Shown here one piece after another: positions 1 through 8,646 of a stretch of DNA of 64,000 bases. The stretch covers positions 434,001 through 498,000 of the forward strand of contig NZ_CP073089.1 in the NCBI RefSeq assembly GCF_018137945.1, given 5' to 3'. Both the position numbers and the translations under genes were made by a program. This DNA comes from Brevibacterium sp. W7.2 (GTDB lineage: Bacteria > Actinomycetota > Actinomycetes > Actinomycetales > Brevibacteriaceae). The notes under the pieces are model-generated. The model was not told the DNA's origin. It ran no database searches and was given only the letters and a program-made list of their open reading frames with translations. How positions within the stretch are numbered: position 1 is the stretch's first letter; every line of letters begins with the position of its first letter.

Positions 1-489
1 GAGACGACGCATCGCCGCACCGCCGAGGCGGTCTATACGTGCGATCTCATCCTCGACATCACGTTCCCCGTCGCGAGCGAACCGCTCCACCTGCCCGACG
101 GCAGCCTCAACCCGCGGGGCGCGGTGTTCAAGGACGTCCACGAGATCGCCGCGGCGGGCGCCTACGGGTACTGGCCGCCGCAGTGGTCGGACATCGTCCG
201 GGCCAACGGCGCACTCGTCCTCGACCGTCTCGAGGAGTTCCGGTGGGCCTTCGACCCGCGGTGGGCCGATCTCGCGCTCGACCTCGCCGGATTCGGACCG
301 ACCGAGCACCCGGCGACGCTTCGGCTCGGGCCGGCGCCGACCGCCTCGGCGGTGGACCCGGCTGAACAGGCGGGGGAGTCAGCTGCCTCAACTGGGGAGT
401 CGACCGCCTCGGCGAGCACAATTTCTCCTGGTCAGCGGGAACATCAGCGGATACCGAGCGGTTGTTACAGGAGACCGAACAGCCGATGA
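1..489 (+). CDS. C-terminal part of an unidentified protein (5' end outside window)
   Basis: An open frame runs from the first base of the window to TGA at 487-489, so only the last 162 codons are visible. The first hundred residues look like a folded domain rich in aromatic and acidic residues (for example the stretch YGYWPPQWSDIV), while the last 45 or so residues are rich in A, S, T and E and look disordered. I do not recognise the family and give no function. The stop codon lies 15 nt before the next gene, whose Shine-Dalgarno sequence (GAGAGGA) starts inside this stop codon, so the two may be cotranscribed. Confidence 0.6.
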   Translation, partial: ETTHRRTAEAVYTCDLILDITFPVASEPLHLPDGSLNPRGAVFKDVHEIAAAGAYGYWPPQWSDIVRANGALVLDRLEEFRWAFDPRWADLALDLAGFGPTEHPATLRLGPAPTASAVDPAEQAGESAASTGESTASASTISPGQREHQRIPSGCYRRPNSR

Positions 490-504
490 GAGGACTGAAC
501 TGAC

Positions 505-1527
505 ATGGCGACGAACCACCGCATCCGCCTCAACTCGCGCCCCGTGGGCGCCCCGACGGCCGAGAACTTCCTCCACGACGAGGTGCCGGTCGAGTCCCCC
601 GGCGAGGGCCAGGTGCTGCTGCGGACCCTCTATCTCTCGCTCGACCCGTACATGCGCGGACGGATGTCGGATGCGAAGTCGTACGCGAAGCCCGTCGAGC
701 TCGGCGAGGTGATGGTCGGGGCGACGGTCTCCGAGGTCGTCGAGTCGCAGTCGCCGGACTTCGAACCCGGTGACATCGTCCTCGGCTACGGTGGATGGCA
801 GGAGTACTCGATCGAACCGGCGTCGCAGTTGCGCCGGATCGACCCTGAGATCGCGCCGATCAGCACCGCCCTCGGGGTGCTCGGCATGCCCGGGTTCACC
901 GCCTATGCGGGTCTGCTCGAGATCGGCATGCCGAAACCCGGCGAGACCGTGGCCGTGGCCGCCGCGACCGGACCCGTCGGGTCGGTCGTCGGGCAGATCG
1001 CGAAGATCGTCGGGGCCACCTCGGTGGGCATCGCCGGCGGACCCGCGAAGGTCAACCACCTCAAGGAGCTCGGCTTCGACATCGTCCTCGACCACCGTTC
1101 CCCGAACTTCAAGGAGGAGCTCGCCGAGGCGGTGCCCCAGGGCATCGACGTCTACTTCGAGAACGTCGGCGGCAAGGTCCTCGAAGCGGTCGTGCCACTG
1201 CTCAACCCGTTCGCGCGTGTGCCCGTGTGCGGTCTCGTCTCCTCGTACAACCTCACCGAGCTCCCGCCGGGCCCCGACCGCACGGGTCTGCTCATGGGAG
1301 CGATCCTCCGGAAGTCGCTGACGTTCCGCGGATTCATCCAGTCGGAGTTCGTCGACCGCCTCGGCGAGCAGTTCCTCCACGACATGAGCACGTGGATCCA
1401 GGAGGGCAGGATCCGCTACCGCGAGGACATCCGGTCCGGCCTCGACCGCGCACCCGAGTACTTCAACGAACTCCTCACCGGCGGCAACTTCGGCAAGATG
1501 GTCGTCGCGGTGGGGGAGCGGGAGTAA
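505..1527 (+). CDS. NADP-dependent oxidoreductase, CurA/zinc-free medium-chain dehydrogenase family
   Basis: The 340-residue product matches the length and layout of the zinc-independent medium-chain reductases related to E. coli CurA (YncB) and leukotriene/prostaglandin reductases, which reduce activated C=C bonds with NADPH. Visible marks are the N-terminal SLDPYMRGRM motif (about residues 46-55), the cofactor-binding segment AAATGPVGSVVGQIAK (about 152-167) and the conserved segment YFENVGG (about 216-222). There are no clustered zinc ligands. The ATG at 505 follows GAGAGGA at 488-494. The physiological substrate cannot be read from the sequence; neighbours give no pathway context. Confidence 0.9.
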   Translation: MATNHRIRLNSRPVGAPTAENFLHDEVPVESPGEGQVLLRTLYLSLDPYMRGRMSDAKSYAKPVELGEVMVGATVSEVVESQSPDFEPGDIVLGYGGWQEYSIEPASQLRRIDPEIAPISTALGVLGMPGFTAYAGLLEIGMPKPGETVAVAAATGPVGSVVGQIAKIVGATSVGIAGGPAKVNHLKELGFDIVLDHRSPNFKEELAEAVPQGIDVYFENVGGKVLEAVVPLLNPFARVPVCGLVSSYNLTELPPGPDRTGLLMGAILRKSLTFRGFIQSEFVDRLGEQFLHDMSTWIQEGRIRYREDIRSGLDRAPEYFNELLTGGNFGKMVVAVGERE

Positions 1528-1564
1528 GGGTTCGTCGTCGGAGGCCCAGGCTCGGGCGAACACC

Positions 1565-2551
1565 TCACCGGAACTGCGCGAACACCTCGGCGGGATCGAG
1601 GCCGAAGCTCAGCGCCAAGGTCAGCGCGATCCGGGCCTTCCTCGCATCGAGGACGCCCGCCGGCAGGAGACCGGCCTCGAGCAGACCGATCTCCCCGCCG
1701 ACGTAGCCGTACGTGCGGGTGAGGCTCGCCCCCGCCCCCGGTCGGGAGGCGAGGACGACGGGCATCTGCGCGCCGAGGCGGGTGACCGCGGGCACGAGAT
1801 GCTCGGCCACGTGACCACCGCCGACCCCGGCGATGACCGCGCCGGCGAACCCCGCCTCGGCGAGGTGGGCAAAAGTCTCCGCGGGCTCACCCATCCCCAC
1901 CTCGACGAGCGCGACCGGGGCGATCGCCTCGGGGCGCTCCCGCCGGGCGAACGGCGAGGTGAGCACGGCTGGGGCATGGGGGACGCGGACGACGTCCTCA
2001 CTGATCCACCCGATCGCGCCGAGCACCGGACCGGACGAGAACGCCGCCGTTGACGACACATGCGCCTTGCGGACATGCCGGGGATCGTGGATCTCGTCGT
2101 TGAACACGAGCGTCACCGGCAGGTGCCGCGCCTGCGGGGACAGCGCCGTCAGCGCCGCGGACCGGACATTCGCGGGACCATCGGCACCGGGCAGGGTCGG
2201 ATTGCGCATCGCCCCGGTGACGGCGATCGGCACCCCTGAGTCATTGAGCAGCGACAGCGCGAAGGCACTCTCCTCGAGGGTGTCCGTGCCCTGCGTGAGG
2301 ACGATGCCGTGCGCCTCGGTCTCCCGGGCGAGGTGCGCAACGTCGAGGAGCATCTCCAGGGTGACGTTCGCGCTCGAGACCTGCGCGACCTGCGTGAAAT
2401 CCGTGCGCAGATCCGGCCAGATCTCATCGAGACCCGCGGCCGCGGCGATCTCCGCACCGCTGAGTGCGGGGGCCACTCCGCCGCTGCCGTCAGCGGTCGA
2501 GGCGATGGTGCCGCCGAGCGCGGCGACGAGCAGATGAGGAGACTCAGGCAT
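1565..2551 (-). CDS. ansA: L-asparaginase
   Basis: The protein hydrolyses L-asparagine to aspartate and ammonia. It carries both threonine signatures of the bacterial type I/II asparaginase fold: LGGTIAS near the N-terminus (nucleophile Thr15) and LTQGTDTLEES (Thr89-Asp90), with the active-site lysine probably in VRKAHVSS. Length from the chosen ATG is 328 residues, normal for the family. The frame is open about 147 nt further upstream, but that extension would run through a perfect inverted repeat and has no family counterpart. The ATG at 2551 is preceded by TAGACT and a 7-nt gap, so it is probably read from a leaderless transcript. No signal peptide is seen, which suggests a cytoplasmic enzyme. 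It is divergent from the Wadjet operon. Confidence 0.93.
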   Translation of the reverse strand: MPESPHLLVAALGGTIASTADGSGGVAPALSGAEIAAAAGLDEIWPDLRTDFTQVAQVSSANVTLEMLLDVAHLARETEAHGIVLTQGTDTLEESAFALSLLNDSGVPIAVTGAMRNPTLPGADGPANVRSAALTALSPQARHLPVTLVFNDEIHDPRHVRKAHVSSTAAFSSGPVLGAIGWISEDVVRVPHAPAVLTSPFARRERPEAIAPVALVEVGMGEPAETFAHLAEAGFAGAVIAGVGGGHVAEHLVPAVTRLGAQMPVVLASRPGAGASLTRTYGYVGGEIGLLEAGLLPAGVLDARKARIALTLALSFGLDPAEVFAQFR

Positions 2552-2576
2552 GCCCCCGAGTCTAACGAGGCACGCG

Positions 2577-2634
2577 CCCCGAGGTGGATCGCGCTCGATG
2601 TCGAGGCGAAACTCGAGCGCGATCCACCTCGGGG
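2577..2634. repeat. 22-bp perfect inverted repeat with 14-nt loop between ansA and jetA
   Basis: Bases 2577-2598 pair perfectly with 2613-2634 around a 14-nt loop. The core arm CGAGGTGGATCGCGCTCGA is shared, with two compensated differences, by the hairpin at 45665-45716. There is no T-tract, and it sits between divergent genes, so it is not an ordinary terminator. Confidence 0.9.
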
Positions 2635-2693
2635 AAGCGCTGGGGAGGGCGACCGCGACCCTGCCCCGATTTCCCCGCCTCGGCGCCGCGCGG

Positions 2694-2706
2694 GACAATG
2701 GAGGCC
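2694..2706 (+). promoter_or_regulatory. Probable -10 box of the jetABC operon (leaderless)
   Basis: GACAAT at 2694-2699 lies 7 nt before the ATG at 2707, the same spacing as several other genes in this window. This arrangement predicts a transcript that begins at or within a base or two of the jetA start codon. No good -35 box is visible. Confidence 0.5.
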
Positions 2707-4170
2707 ATGTCCGCTCTGTCCTCCGCGCTCGCGTTCCGTCGCCTCATCGACGACAACGCGACCCTGCGCATGCTGCGGGCCGACAACCTCGCGATCATGG
2801 CCGCGACCTTAGGCGGACTCCTCGGCAGCCCGGGCAGCCGTCTGTCCACCGACGACGTCCACGAGGCGATCGACGCCGACCTCGAGGAGCTGCGCGATCA
2901 CTTCGACCTCGGCACCCGCACGGCGAAGGCCTACTGCGACGACTGGCGCCGGGCCGACATCATCATCCGCCGCCCCGCGACCGGTGCCCGCGGTGAGACC
3001 TACGAACTCTCCGCGGCCGGGTTCGACGCGATCCGCATCCTCGAACAGCTGCGCACCCCGCCCCGCACGGCCACCGAATCCCGCCTCGTCGCCCTCGCCC
3101 AGGCCGTCCGACAGCTCGCCATCGACACCGATCCCGACACCTCACGGCGCCTGCGCTCCCTCGAAGCCCAACGCGACCGCATCGACGCCGAGATCGCCCG
3201 CGTCCGCCGCGGCGACGCGATGTCGACCACGCTCGACCGCAGACGCGCAGGTGAGAGGGTCAGCGACATCCTCGGCCAAGCCCAGGGCCTGCCCGCCGAC
3301 TTCGCCCGCGTCCGCGCCCGCTTCGAAGAGCTCAACCACGACCTGCGCACGAGCATCCTCAGCTCCGAGGACGCCCAGACCCACGTCCTCGACGACATCT
3401 TCCGCGGCGTCGACCTCATCGAATCCTCCGACGAGGGCCGCACCTTCACCGCGTTCTCCGGGCTCGTCCGCGACCCCGAACAGTCCTCGGCCTTCGACGA
3501 CGACGTCTCGGCGATCCTCGACCGCGACTTCGCCCGCGCCCTGCCGCTGGCCACCCGACGCACCCTGCGCGGACTCATGCGCGATATGAAGGACGGCAGC
3601 CGCGAAGTTCACAGCGCACTGTCCGACTTCGCCCGCGGCCTGCGCCGCTACGTCCACTCCCACGAGTTCCAGCGCGACCGCGTCATGCGCACCCTCCTCC
3701 AGGACGCCCTCGCCGAGGCGGTGCCCGCCGCCCAGCAGCGCAAACCCTATGCGGACTCCGGGGTCGCCCTCGACCTCTCGACCGTGCCGATCGCCTCGCT
3801 CGGCGAGGTCACGCTGCACGACCCCGACGAATTCGACGCCGGCGTCGCCCTGAGCGCCGCCGGCGAATCGACCGTCGACCTCGGCGAGCTCATCCGCGTC
3901 GCCCGCGAATCCGAGATCGACTTCACCGAACTCACCGACAACGTCAACACCGCCCTGGCCGGTGCCACCGACATCACCGTCGCCGAGGTGCTCGACCGCT
4001 TCCCCGCCAGCCAGGGTCTGGCGAGCGTCGTCGGGCTGCTCTCGCTCGCCACCACCCACGGCACCGTCGACCCCACCACCGCCGACGTCCTCACCTGGAC
4101 CGGCACCGACGGTGTGCCCCGCCGCGCGGCCACCCACCGCTGCCTCTTCACGAAGGAGATCCCCGTTTGA
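2707..4170 (+). CDS. jetA: Wadjet protein JetA (DUF3375)
   Basis: First gene of a Wadjet plasmid-defence operon. The 487-residue protein has the DUF3375 layout: an N-terminal winged-helix region beginning with the typical LRMLRADNLAIM segment (about residues 20-31), a long helical middle and a C-terminal domain. In characterised Wadjet systems JetA is the kleisin-like subunit that bridges the heads of the SMC-like JetC dimer. The ATG at 2707 is chosen because it follows GACAAT by 7 nt; an in-frame ATG at 2698 overlaps that box, and a start at 2584 would run through the inverted repeat. The stop TGA overlaps the TTG start of jetB. Confidence 0.93.
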   Translation: MSALSSALAFRRLIDDNATLRMLRADNLAIMAATLGGLLGSPGSRLSTDDVHEAIDADLEELRDHFDLGTRTAKAYCDDWRRADIIIRRPATGARGETYELSAAGFDAIRILEQLRTPPRTATESRLVALAQAVRQLAIDTDPDTSRRLRSLEAQRDRIDAEIARVRRGDAMSTTLDRRRAGERVSDILGQAQGLPADFARVRARFEELNHDLRTSILSSEDAQTHVLDDIFRGVDLIESSDEGRTFTAFSGLVRDPEQSSAFDDDVSAILDRDFARALPLATRRTLRGLMRDMKDGSREVHSALSDFARGLRRYVHSHEFQRDRVMRTLLQDALAEAVPAAQQRKPYADSGVALDLSTVPIASLGEVTLHDPDEFDAGVALSAAGESTVDLGELIRVARESEIDFTELTDNVNTALAGATDITVAEVLDRFPASQGLASVVGLLSLATTHGTVDPTTADVLTWTGTDGVPRRAATHRCLFTKEIPV

Positions 4171-4967
4171 GCCAGGACGATCTGCGTCAGGACGATCTGC
4201 CTCGTGCCGATCTCGACCCCGACGAGCAGCCGCTCGATGACCGGTCCGCCGGCACCGGTCTGTGGTCCGGTGACACCGGTGTCCTCCACGAACGCACCCG
4301 CCGCGTCCTCCTCGAACTCCTCAAAGGCCCCTACGTCTCCGGCGCCCAGAACCCCGGCCTGTGGGCCGCCCTCATCGCCGACGAGACGAGCGTGCGCTCA
4401 CGCCTCCACGAACTCTTCCTCGACCTCGTCATCGACCCCGTCGACGAATTCGCGTTCACCCGCAAGGTCGTCACCGAGGAGATCGACGTCCCCAGCGCGG
4501 TCCGCAGCGAACGGCTCACCTTCATCGACACCGCGATGCTCCTCGTCCTCCGCCAACTCCTCCTCGCCGCCCCCGGCGAACGCCGCGTCATCGTCGGCAA
4601 GGACGAGGTCTACGACTCCCTGATGATCTACCGCACCGGCGACGAGTCGACGTTCCTCCGCAACCTCAACGGCGCCTGGGCGCGGATGTCGAACCGTTTG
4701 CGCGTCCTCCACAAGGTCGGTGACGAGCGCTTCGAGATCTCCCCGATGGTCCGCTTCCTCATCGACGAGGACCGCGTCCGCGAACTCACCGCCACGTACC
4801 GGCGCATCGCCGCCGGAGACGACGGTGACAATGCCGAGGTCGACGATCTTGTCGGTGACACGGGAACCGGGGACAACCTCGGCGAGGATGGGCCCGACTC
4901 CGACAGCGACGTGCCGGATCCCGACCGCACACCCACCGATACCACCACCGAGGAGGATGCGGAATGA
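4167..4967 (+). CDS. jetB: Wadjet protein JetB (DUF4194)
   Basis: The 266-residue product has the DUF4194 region from about residue 35 to 215, including the VYDSLMIYRTGDESTFLRNL segment near its centre; in known Wadjet complexes JetB is the KITE (tandem winged-helix) subunit that binds the JetA kleisin. The start is TTG at 4167, overlapping the jetA stop as TTGA; AAGGAG at 4153-4158 is well placed and no ATG or GTG competes. An acidic D/T/P-rich tail of about 45 residues follows the folded part and is probably disordered. The stop overlaps the next start (ATGA), so translation of jetA, jetB and jetC should be coupled. Confidence 0.92.
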   Translation: MSQDDLRQDDLPRADLDPDEQPLDDRSAGTGLWSGDTGVLHERTRRVLLELLKGPYVSGAQNPGLWAALIADETSVRSRLHELFLDLVIDPVDEFAFTRKVVTEEIDVPSAVRSERLTFIDTAMLLVLRQLLLAAPGERRVIVGKDEVYDSLMIYRTGDESTFLRNLNGAWARMSNRLRVLHKVGDERFEISPMVRFLIDEDRVRELTATYRRIAAGDDGDNAEVDDLVGDTGTGDNLGEDGPDSDSDVPDPDRTPTDTTTEEDAE

Positions 4968-7900
4968 ACGAGACCGACCTCCTCTCGATCCTGCCCGAGG
5001 ACGCCCGCGGCTCCGTCTTCGACGGCGTCCCCGAACCCGACGCCGAGGTCACCGCCGCGCTGTCGGGGCAGTGGCGGCTCAGCCGGATCCAGCTCGCGAA
5101 CTGGGGCACCTTCGACGGGGAGATCCACACGATCCCCGTCTCCCGGCAGGGCCAGCTCATCACCGGACCCTCCGGTTCGGGGAAGTCGTCGCTGCTCGAT
5201 GCGATCGCCTCGGTGCTCACACCCGACAAATGGCTGCGCTTCAACGTCGCCGCCCAGACCGCGGGCGCCCGGACCGAGCAGCGGAGCATCATCAGCTACG
5301 TCCGCGGGGCGTGGACGCGGATGACCGACGCCGAGGAGGACCGCGTCGTCAGCCGCTATCTGCGCCCGCATGCGACGTGGAGCGGCATCGTCCTGCGCTT
5401 CGAGAACGAGATCGACCCGCCGGTGACGCTCGCCCGCCTGTTCTTCGTCAAGGGCAGCGGGACGAAGAACTCCGACGTCTCCGACCTCTGCCTCCTCGAC
5501 CGCTCCGGCATCGACCTGGCTGACCTGCAGGAATACGCGCTCGGCGGGATCCAGACCCGGGCGCTCAAGGCCGCCCACCCCGATGCCGTCATCACCTCGA
5601 ACGGCGCCCACGGCCGGTTCTACGCCCGGATGCGCTCACTCTTCGACATCGAACACGAATCCGCGCTCCAGCTCCTCCACAAGACGCAGTCGGCCAAGCA
5701 CCTCGACAGCCTCGACCAGCTCTTCCGCGAGCACATGCTCGAACCCCCGGCGACCTTCGCCCTCGCCGACACCGCCGTCGACGAGTTCGGCGACCTCAAG
5801 GACGCCCACGAACACGTCGTCCAGCTCCGCCACCAGCGCGATCACCTCCTCGACCTGCGGGACGCGGCGACGAGGTACGACACCGCGCACGCCGCCGTCG
5901 CCGAGGTGCGCGAACTCGCCGCGAGCGTCATCCCCTTCCAGAAGCGACGGGAGCTCGACCTCCTCGACGCCGAGCGCTCGACCCTCGACGAGCGCATCGC
6001 CACCCTCGACGCCGAGGCCGACGACGCCGACCGCACCCTGCGCGCCGCCGCCGACGACCTCAAGCGCGCCGAACGCGCCGCCCTCGAACTCGGCGGGTCG
6101 GAGACCGCGTTCCTCCACGAGAAGATCCGCGCCGGGGAGGAGACCCGCCGGACCGCGAAGAACCGCTGGGCGTCCCTGCGCACGCAGCTGAGCGAGGCGG
6201 GCATCGACGACGCCCCGACGACCGCGGCCGAGTTCGCCGAACTCCAGGCTGAGATCGCACGCATCCTCGACGGATCAGAGGCCCCGGCGGGCCCGAGCCA
6301 CGCCGACCACGACCGGTTCTCGAAGGCCCGCGCCCGCGTCGCCGCCGCCGAAGCCGCGATCACCGCCCTGCGCCGCAGCGGCACCACCGTGCCCGGACAT
6401 CTCCTCGAGGTGCGCACGATGCTCGCCGAGGCGGTCGGCCTGCCCGAATCCGCCCTGCCCTTCGGTGCCGAGCTCATCGAGGTCAGACCCGAACACGCCG
6501 CGTGGACGGGGGCGATCGAACGCGTGCTCCGACCGCTCGCGCTCACGCTCCTCGTCCGCTCCGACCACCTCGGAACGGTCCGGTCCTGGGTCGACTCCCA
6601 CCGGATCACGACCCGCCTCGTGTTCGAGGTAGTGCCGCAGACCGCTGCCTCCCCGCGCCCCGCGAAGAGCGCGATCTCCCTGGTCAACCGGGTGCGAGTG
6701 GCAGAGACCGGGGTTGGCGAGTGGGTGAGCTGGGCACTGTCGGAGCGCTACGACTACGCATGCGTCGACCACCTGTCCGAAATGGACGACCACGTCAAGG
6801 CCGTGACGATCAACGGGCAGATCAAGACCTCCCGGACCCGGTACGAGAAGGACGACCGGCGCCGCATCGACGACCGCTCGCAGTGGGTGCTCGGGGACCG
6901 GGATGCGAAGCTCGAAGCCCTCATCGACGAACTCAAGGCCGCCGAGGCGGACCTGCAGGCCGTGCGCACGATCGTCGAGACCGCCGAGGCGGACGTCGCG
7001 AAGGCGAACGAACGCCGGGGCCTCCTCGCCGGAGTCCGCCGGCAGACGTGGCGCGACGTCGACGCCGACGGAGTGCAGAAGGAGATCGACACCCTCCAGG
7101 CGCGCCTCGACGAGCTCATGGCCGGCGATAGCGACCTCCAGGCCGCCAACCGCGCCCGCGACGAGGCGGAGACCGCCCTCGACGACGCGCGCGCCCGCGC
7201 CGACGACGTGAGCTTCCGGCTGCGCACTGCCCGCGCCACCCGCGACGGTCTCGCCGCTGCGGCCGAGGCCCTGCGGGAGGCGATCGCGGCCGGCGAGTAC
7301 CCGGAGGTGTCAGCGGCCGTGAGCACGGCGCTCGAGGAGCGGTTCCGCGCGGTCAGGCGCAAGATCACCCGCGACATCCTCGGCGACGTCGGACAGGCCG
7401 TCATGACCCGGCTGCAGGACGAACGGGACGCCGCCGCGGACCGTGCGACCGGGGCCGGGCAGGACGTCACCCGGCTGGCCGCGCAGTTCCAAGCGGCCTG
7501 GCCGTCCGCCTCGGCGAACCTCACCTCCGACGTCGAGGACCGGCAGGGCTTCCTCGACATGCTCGCCGAGATCCAGGCCCACGGTCTGCCCGAACACGAA
7601 GGACGGTTCCTCGACCTGCTGCGGAAGCGCTCGCGGGATCTCATCGGCGAGCTGCGCGGGGAGATCCTCGGGGCGCCGCGGGAGATCCAGGACCGCGTCG
7701 ACCCGGTCAACGCCTCGCTGCAGCGGTCGGAGTTCGACACGGACCGCTTCCTCCACCTGCGCGTCAAGACCCGGCGGAGCGAGACGGTCAAGGCGTTCAT
7801 GCGCGATCTCGCGACGATCTCCGAGGGCAGCTGGGGCGATGAGGACCTCGAGACGGCGGAGATGAAGTACGAGCTGCTCGCCGACATCATGCGCCGGTTC

Positions 7901-8596
7901 GCCTCGAGCGAGCACATCGACCGCGTGTGGCGCACCCAGTGCCTCGACACGCGTCTGCACGTGACGTTCCTCGCCGAGGAGCTCGACCGCGACGGCACCC
8001 CGCAGGCGACGTACGATTCCGGGGCGGCGATGTCGGGTGGGCAGCAGCAGAAGCTCGTCGTCTTCTGCCTCGCCGCGGCCCTGCGCTACCAGCTCGCCGA
8101 CCCCGACGAACCGGTCGCGAAGTACGGCACGATCATCCTCGACGAGGCCTTCGACAAGGCGGATTCGCGCTACACGCGGATGGCGCTCAACATCTTCGTC
8201 GAGTTCGGCTTCCACATGGTGCTCGCCACCCCGCAGAAGCTCCTCCAGACGATCGAGCCCTACGTCGGCGCCGCCGCGGCGATCGACAATCCCACCCGCG
8301 CGAAGTCCGTCGTCGCGAACATGGTGTGGGAGACCGATGGGGACGGTGCTGGTGGGAAAGCCGCTGGTGACGGGGCTGCCGGGACGGATGTTTCTGGTGG
8401 TGCTGATTCCGGCGCCGAGGCGGGGGCGGGCGCCCCTGTCCTCGTCGAGTCCGGTGCGACGGTGGGATCGGGTGGCAGCTCGGAGGCCGGCGAGTCTGCG
8501 GAGACTGTCGCGGCAGCGGAGGCCCTCTCGACGGCGGAGGCGATGACGACAGCCGAGGCCGTCCCGACCGGAGACGACGGGGACGGCAGTCGATAG
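4964..8596 (+). CDS. jetC: Wadjet SMC-like ATPase JetC
   Basis: This 1210-residue protein is the motor of the Wadjet complex, an SMC/MukB-like ATPase thought to extrude DNA loops and present small circles for cleavage. The Walker A motif GPSGSGKSS lies at residues 68-76, the ABC signature MSGGQQQK at 1023-1030 and Walker B TIILDEAFDK with catalytic Asp1060-Glu1061. Between the head halves are long charged heptad-rich regions (about 270-480 and 640-830) that would form the coiled-coil arms, separated by a globular hinge-like stretch. After the head, roughly the last 80 residues are a low-complexity G/A/S/E/T tail, longer than I would expect for the family. Its ATG overlaps the jetB stop. Confidence 0.95.
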   Translation: MNETDLLSILPEDARGSVFDGVPEPDAEVTAALSGQWRLSRIQLANWGTFDGEIHTIPVSRQGQLITGPSGSGKSSLLDAIASVLTPDKWLRFNVAAQTAGARTEQRSIISYVRGAWTRMTDAEEDRVVSRYLRPHATWSGIVLRFENEIDPPVTLARLFFVKGSGTKNSDVSDLCLLDRSGIDLADLQEYALGGIQTRALKAAHPDAVITSNGAHGRFYARMRSLFDIEHESALQLLHKTQSAKHLDSLDQLFREHMLEPPATFALADTAVDEFGDLKDAHEHVVQLRHQRDHLLDLRDAATRYDTAHAAVAEVRELAASVIPFQKRRELDLLDAERSTLDERIATLDAEADDADRTLRAAADDLKRAERAALELGGSETAFLHEKIRAGEETRRTAKNRWASLRTQLSEAGIDDAPTTAAEFAELQAEIARILDGSEAPAGPSHADHDRFSKARARVAAAEAAITALRRSGTTVPGHLLEVRTMLAEAVGLPESALPFGAELIEVRPEHAAWTGAIERVLRPLALTLLVRSDHLGTVRSWVDSHRITTRLVFEVVPQTAASPRPAKSAISLVNRVRVAETGVGEWVSWALSERYDYACVDHLSEMDDHVKAVTINGQIKTSRTRYEKDDRRRIDDRSQWVLGDRDAKLEALIDELKAAEADLQAVRTIVETAEADVAKANERRGLLAGVRRQTWRDVDADGVQKEIDTLQARLDELMAGDSDLQAANRARDEAETALDDARARADDVSFRLRTARATRDGLAAAAEALREAIAAGEYPEVSAAVSTALEERFRAVRRKITRDILGDVGQAVMTRLQDERDAAADRATGAGQDVTRLAAQFQAAWPSASANLTSDVEDRQGFLDMLAEIQAHGLPEHEGRFLDLLRKRSRDLIGELRGEILGAPREIQDRVDPVNASLQRSEFDTDRFLHLRVKTRRSETVKAFMRDLATISEGSWGDEDLETAEMKYELLADIMRRFASSEHIDRVWRTQCLDTRLHVTFLAEELDRDGTPQATYDSGAAMSGGQQQKLVVFCLAAALRYQLADPDEPVAKYGTIILDEAFDKADSRYTRMALNIFVEFGFHMVLATPQKLLQTIEPYVGAAAAIDNPTRAKSVVANMVWETDGDGAGGKAAGDGAAGTDVSGGADSGAEAGAGAPVLVESGATVGSGGSSEAGESAETVAAAEALSTAEAMTTAEAVPTGDDGDGSR

Positions 8597-8634
8597 GGGA
8601 GAGCCGCGCGCGGTGAGGTGCGGACAGCGCTCGG

Positions 8635-8646
8635 TAGGGTGAGGCC
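8635..8646 (+). promoter_or_regulatory. Probable leaderless start signal of jetD
   Basis: TAGGGT at 8635-8640 is followed by six bases and the jetD ATG. This fits the TANNNT-N6-ATG pattern of leaderless genes seen repeatedly here, and jetD is the only Wadjet gene not overlapping its upstream neighbour (50-nt gap). GGTGAGG at 8638-8644 could instead act as a weak, very close ribosome-binding site. Confidence 0.45.

Noticed and set aside
388..1563. 391-residue minus-strand frame opposite the oxidoreductase
   Set aside because: It is antisense to a clear family member, is dominated by R, D, E, H, G and A as expected for a GC-rich shadow frame, and has no domain.
2552..2698. 49-residue N-terminal extension of the asparaginase
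   Set aside because: It would cross the perfect inverted repeat at 2577-2634 and precede the family start; TAGACT seven bases before the ATG at 2551 favours the shorter form.
3142..4137. 331-residue minus-strand frame opposite jetA
   Set aside because: Low-complexity V/G/D/E composition typical of the antisense of a GC3-rich gene, with no ribosome-binding site or motif.
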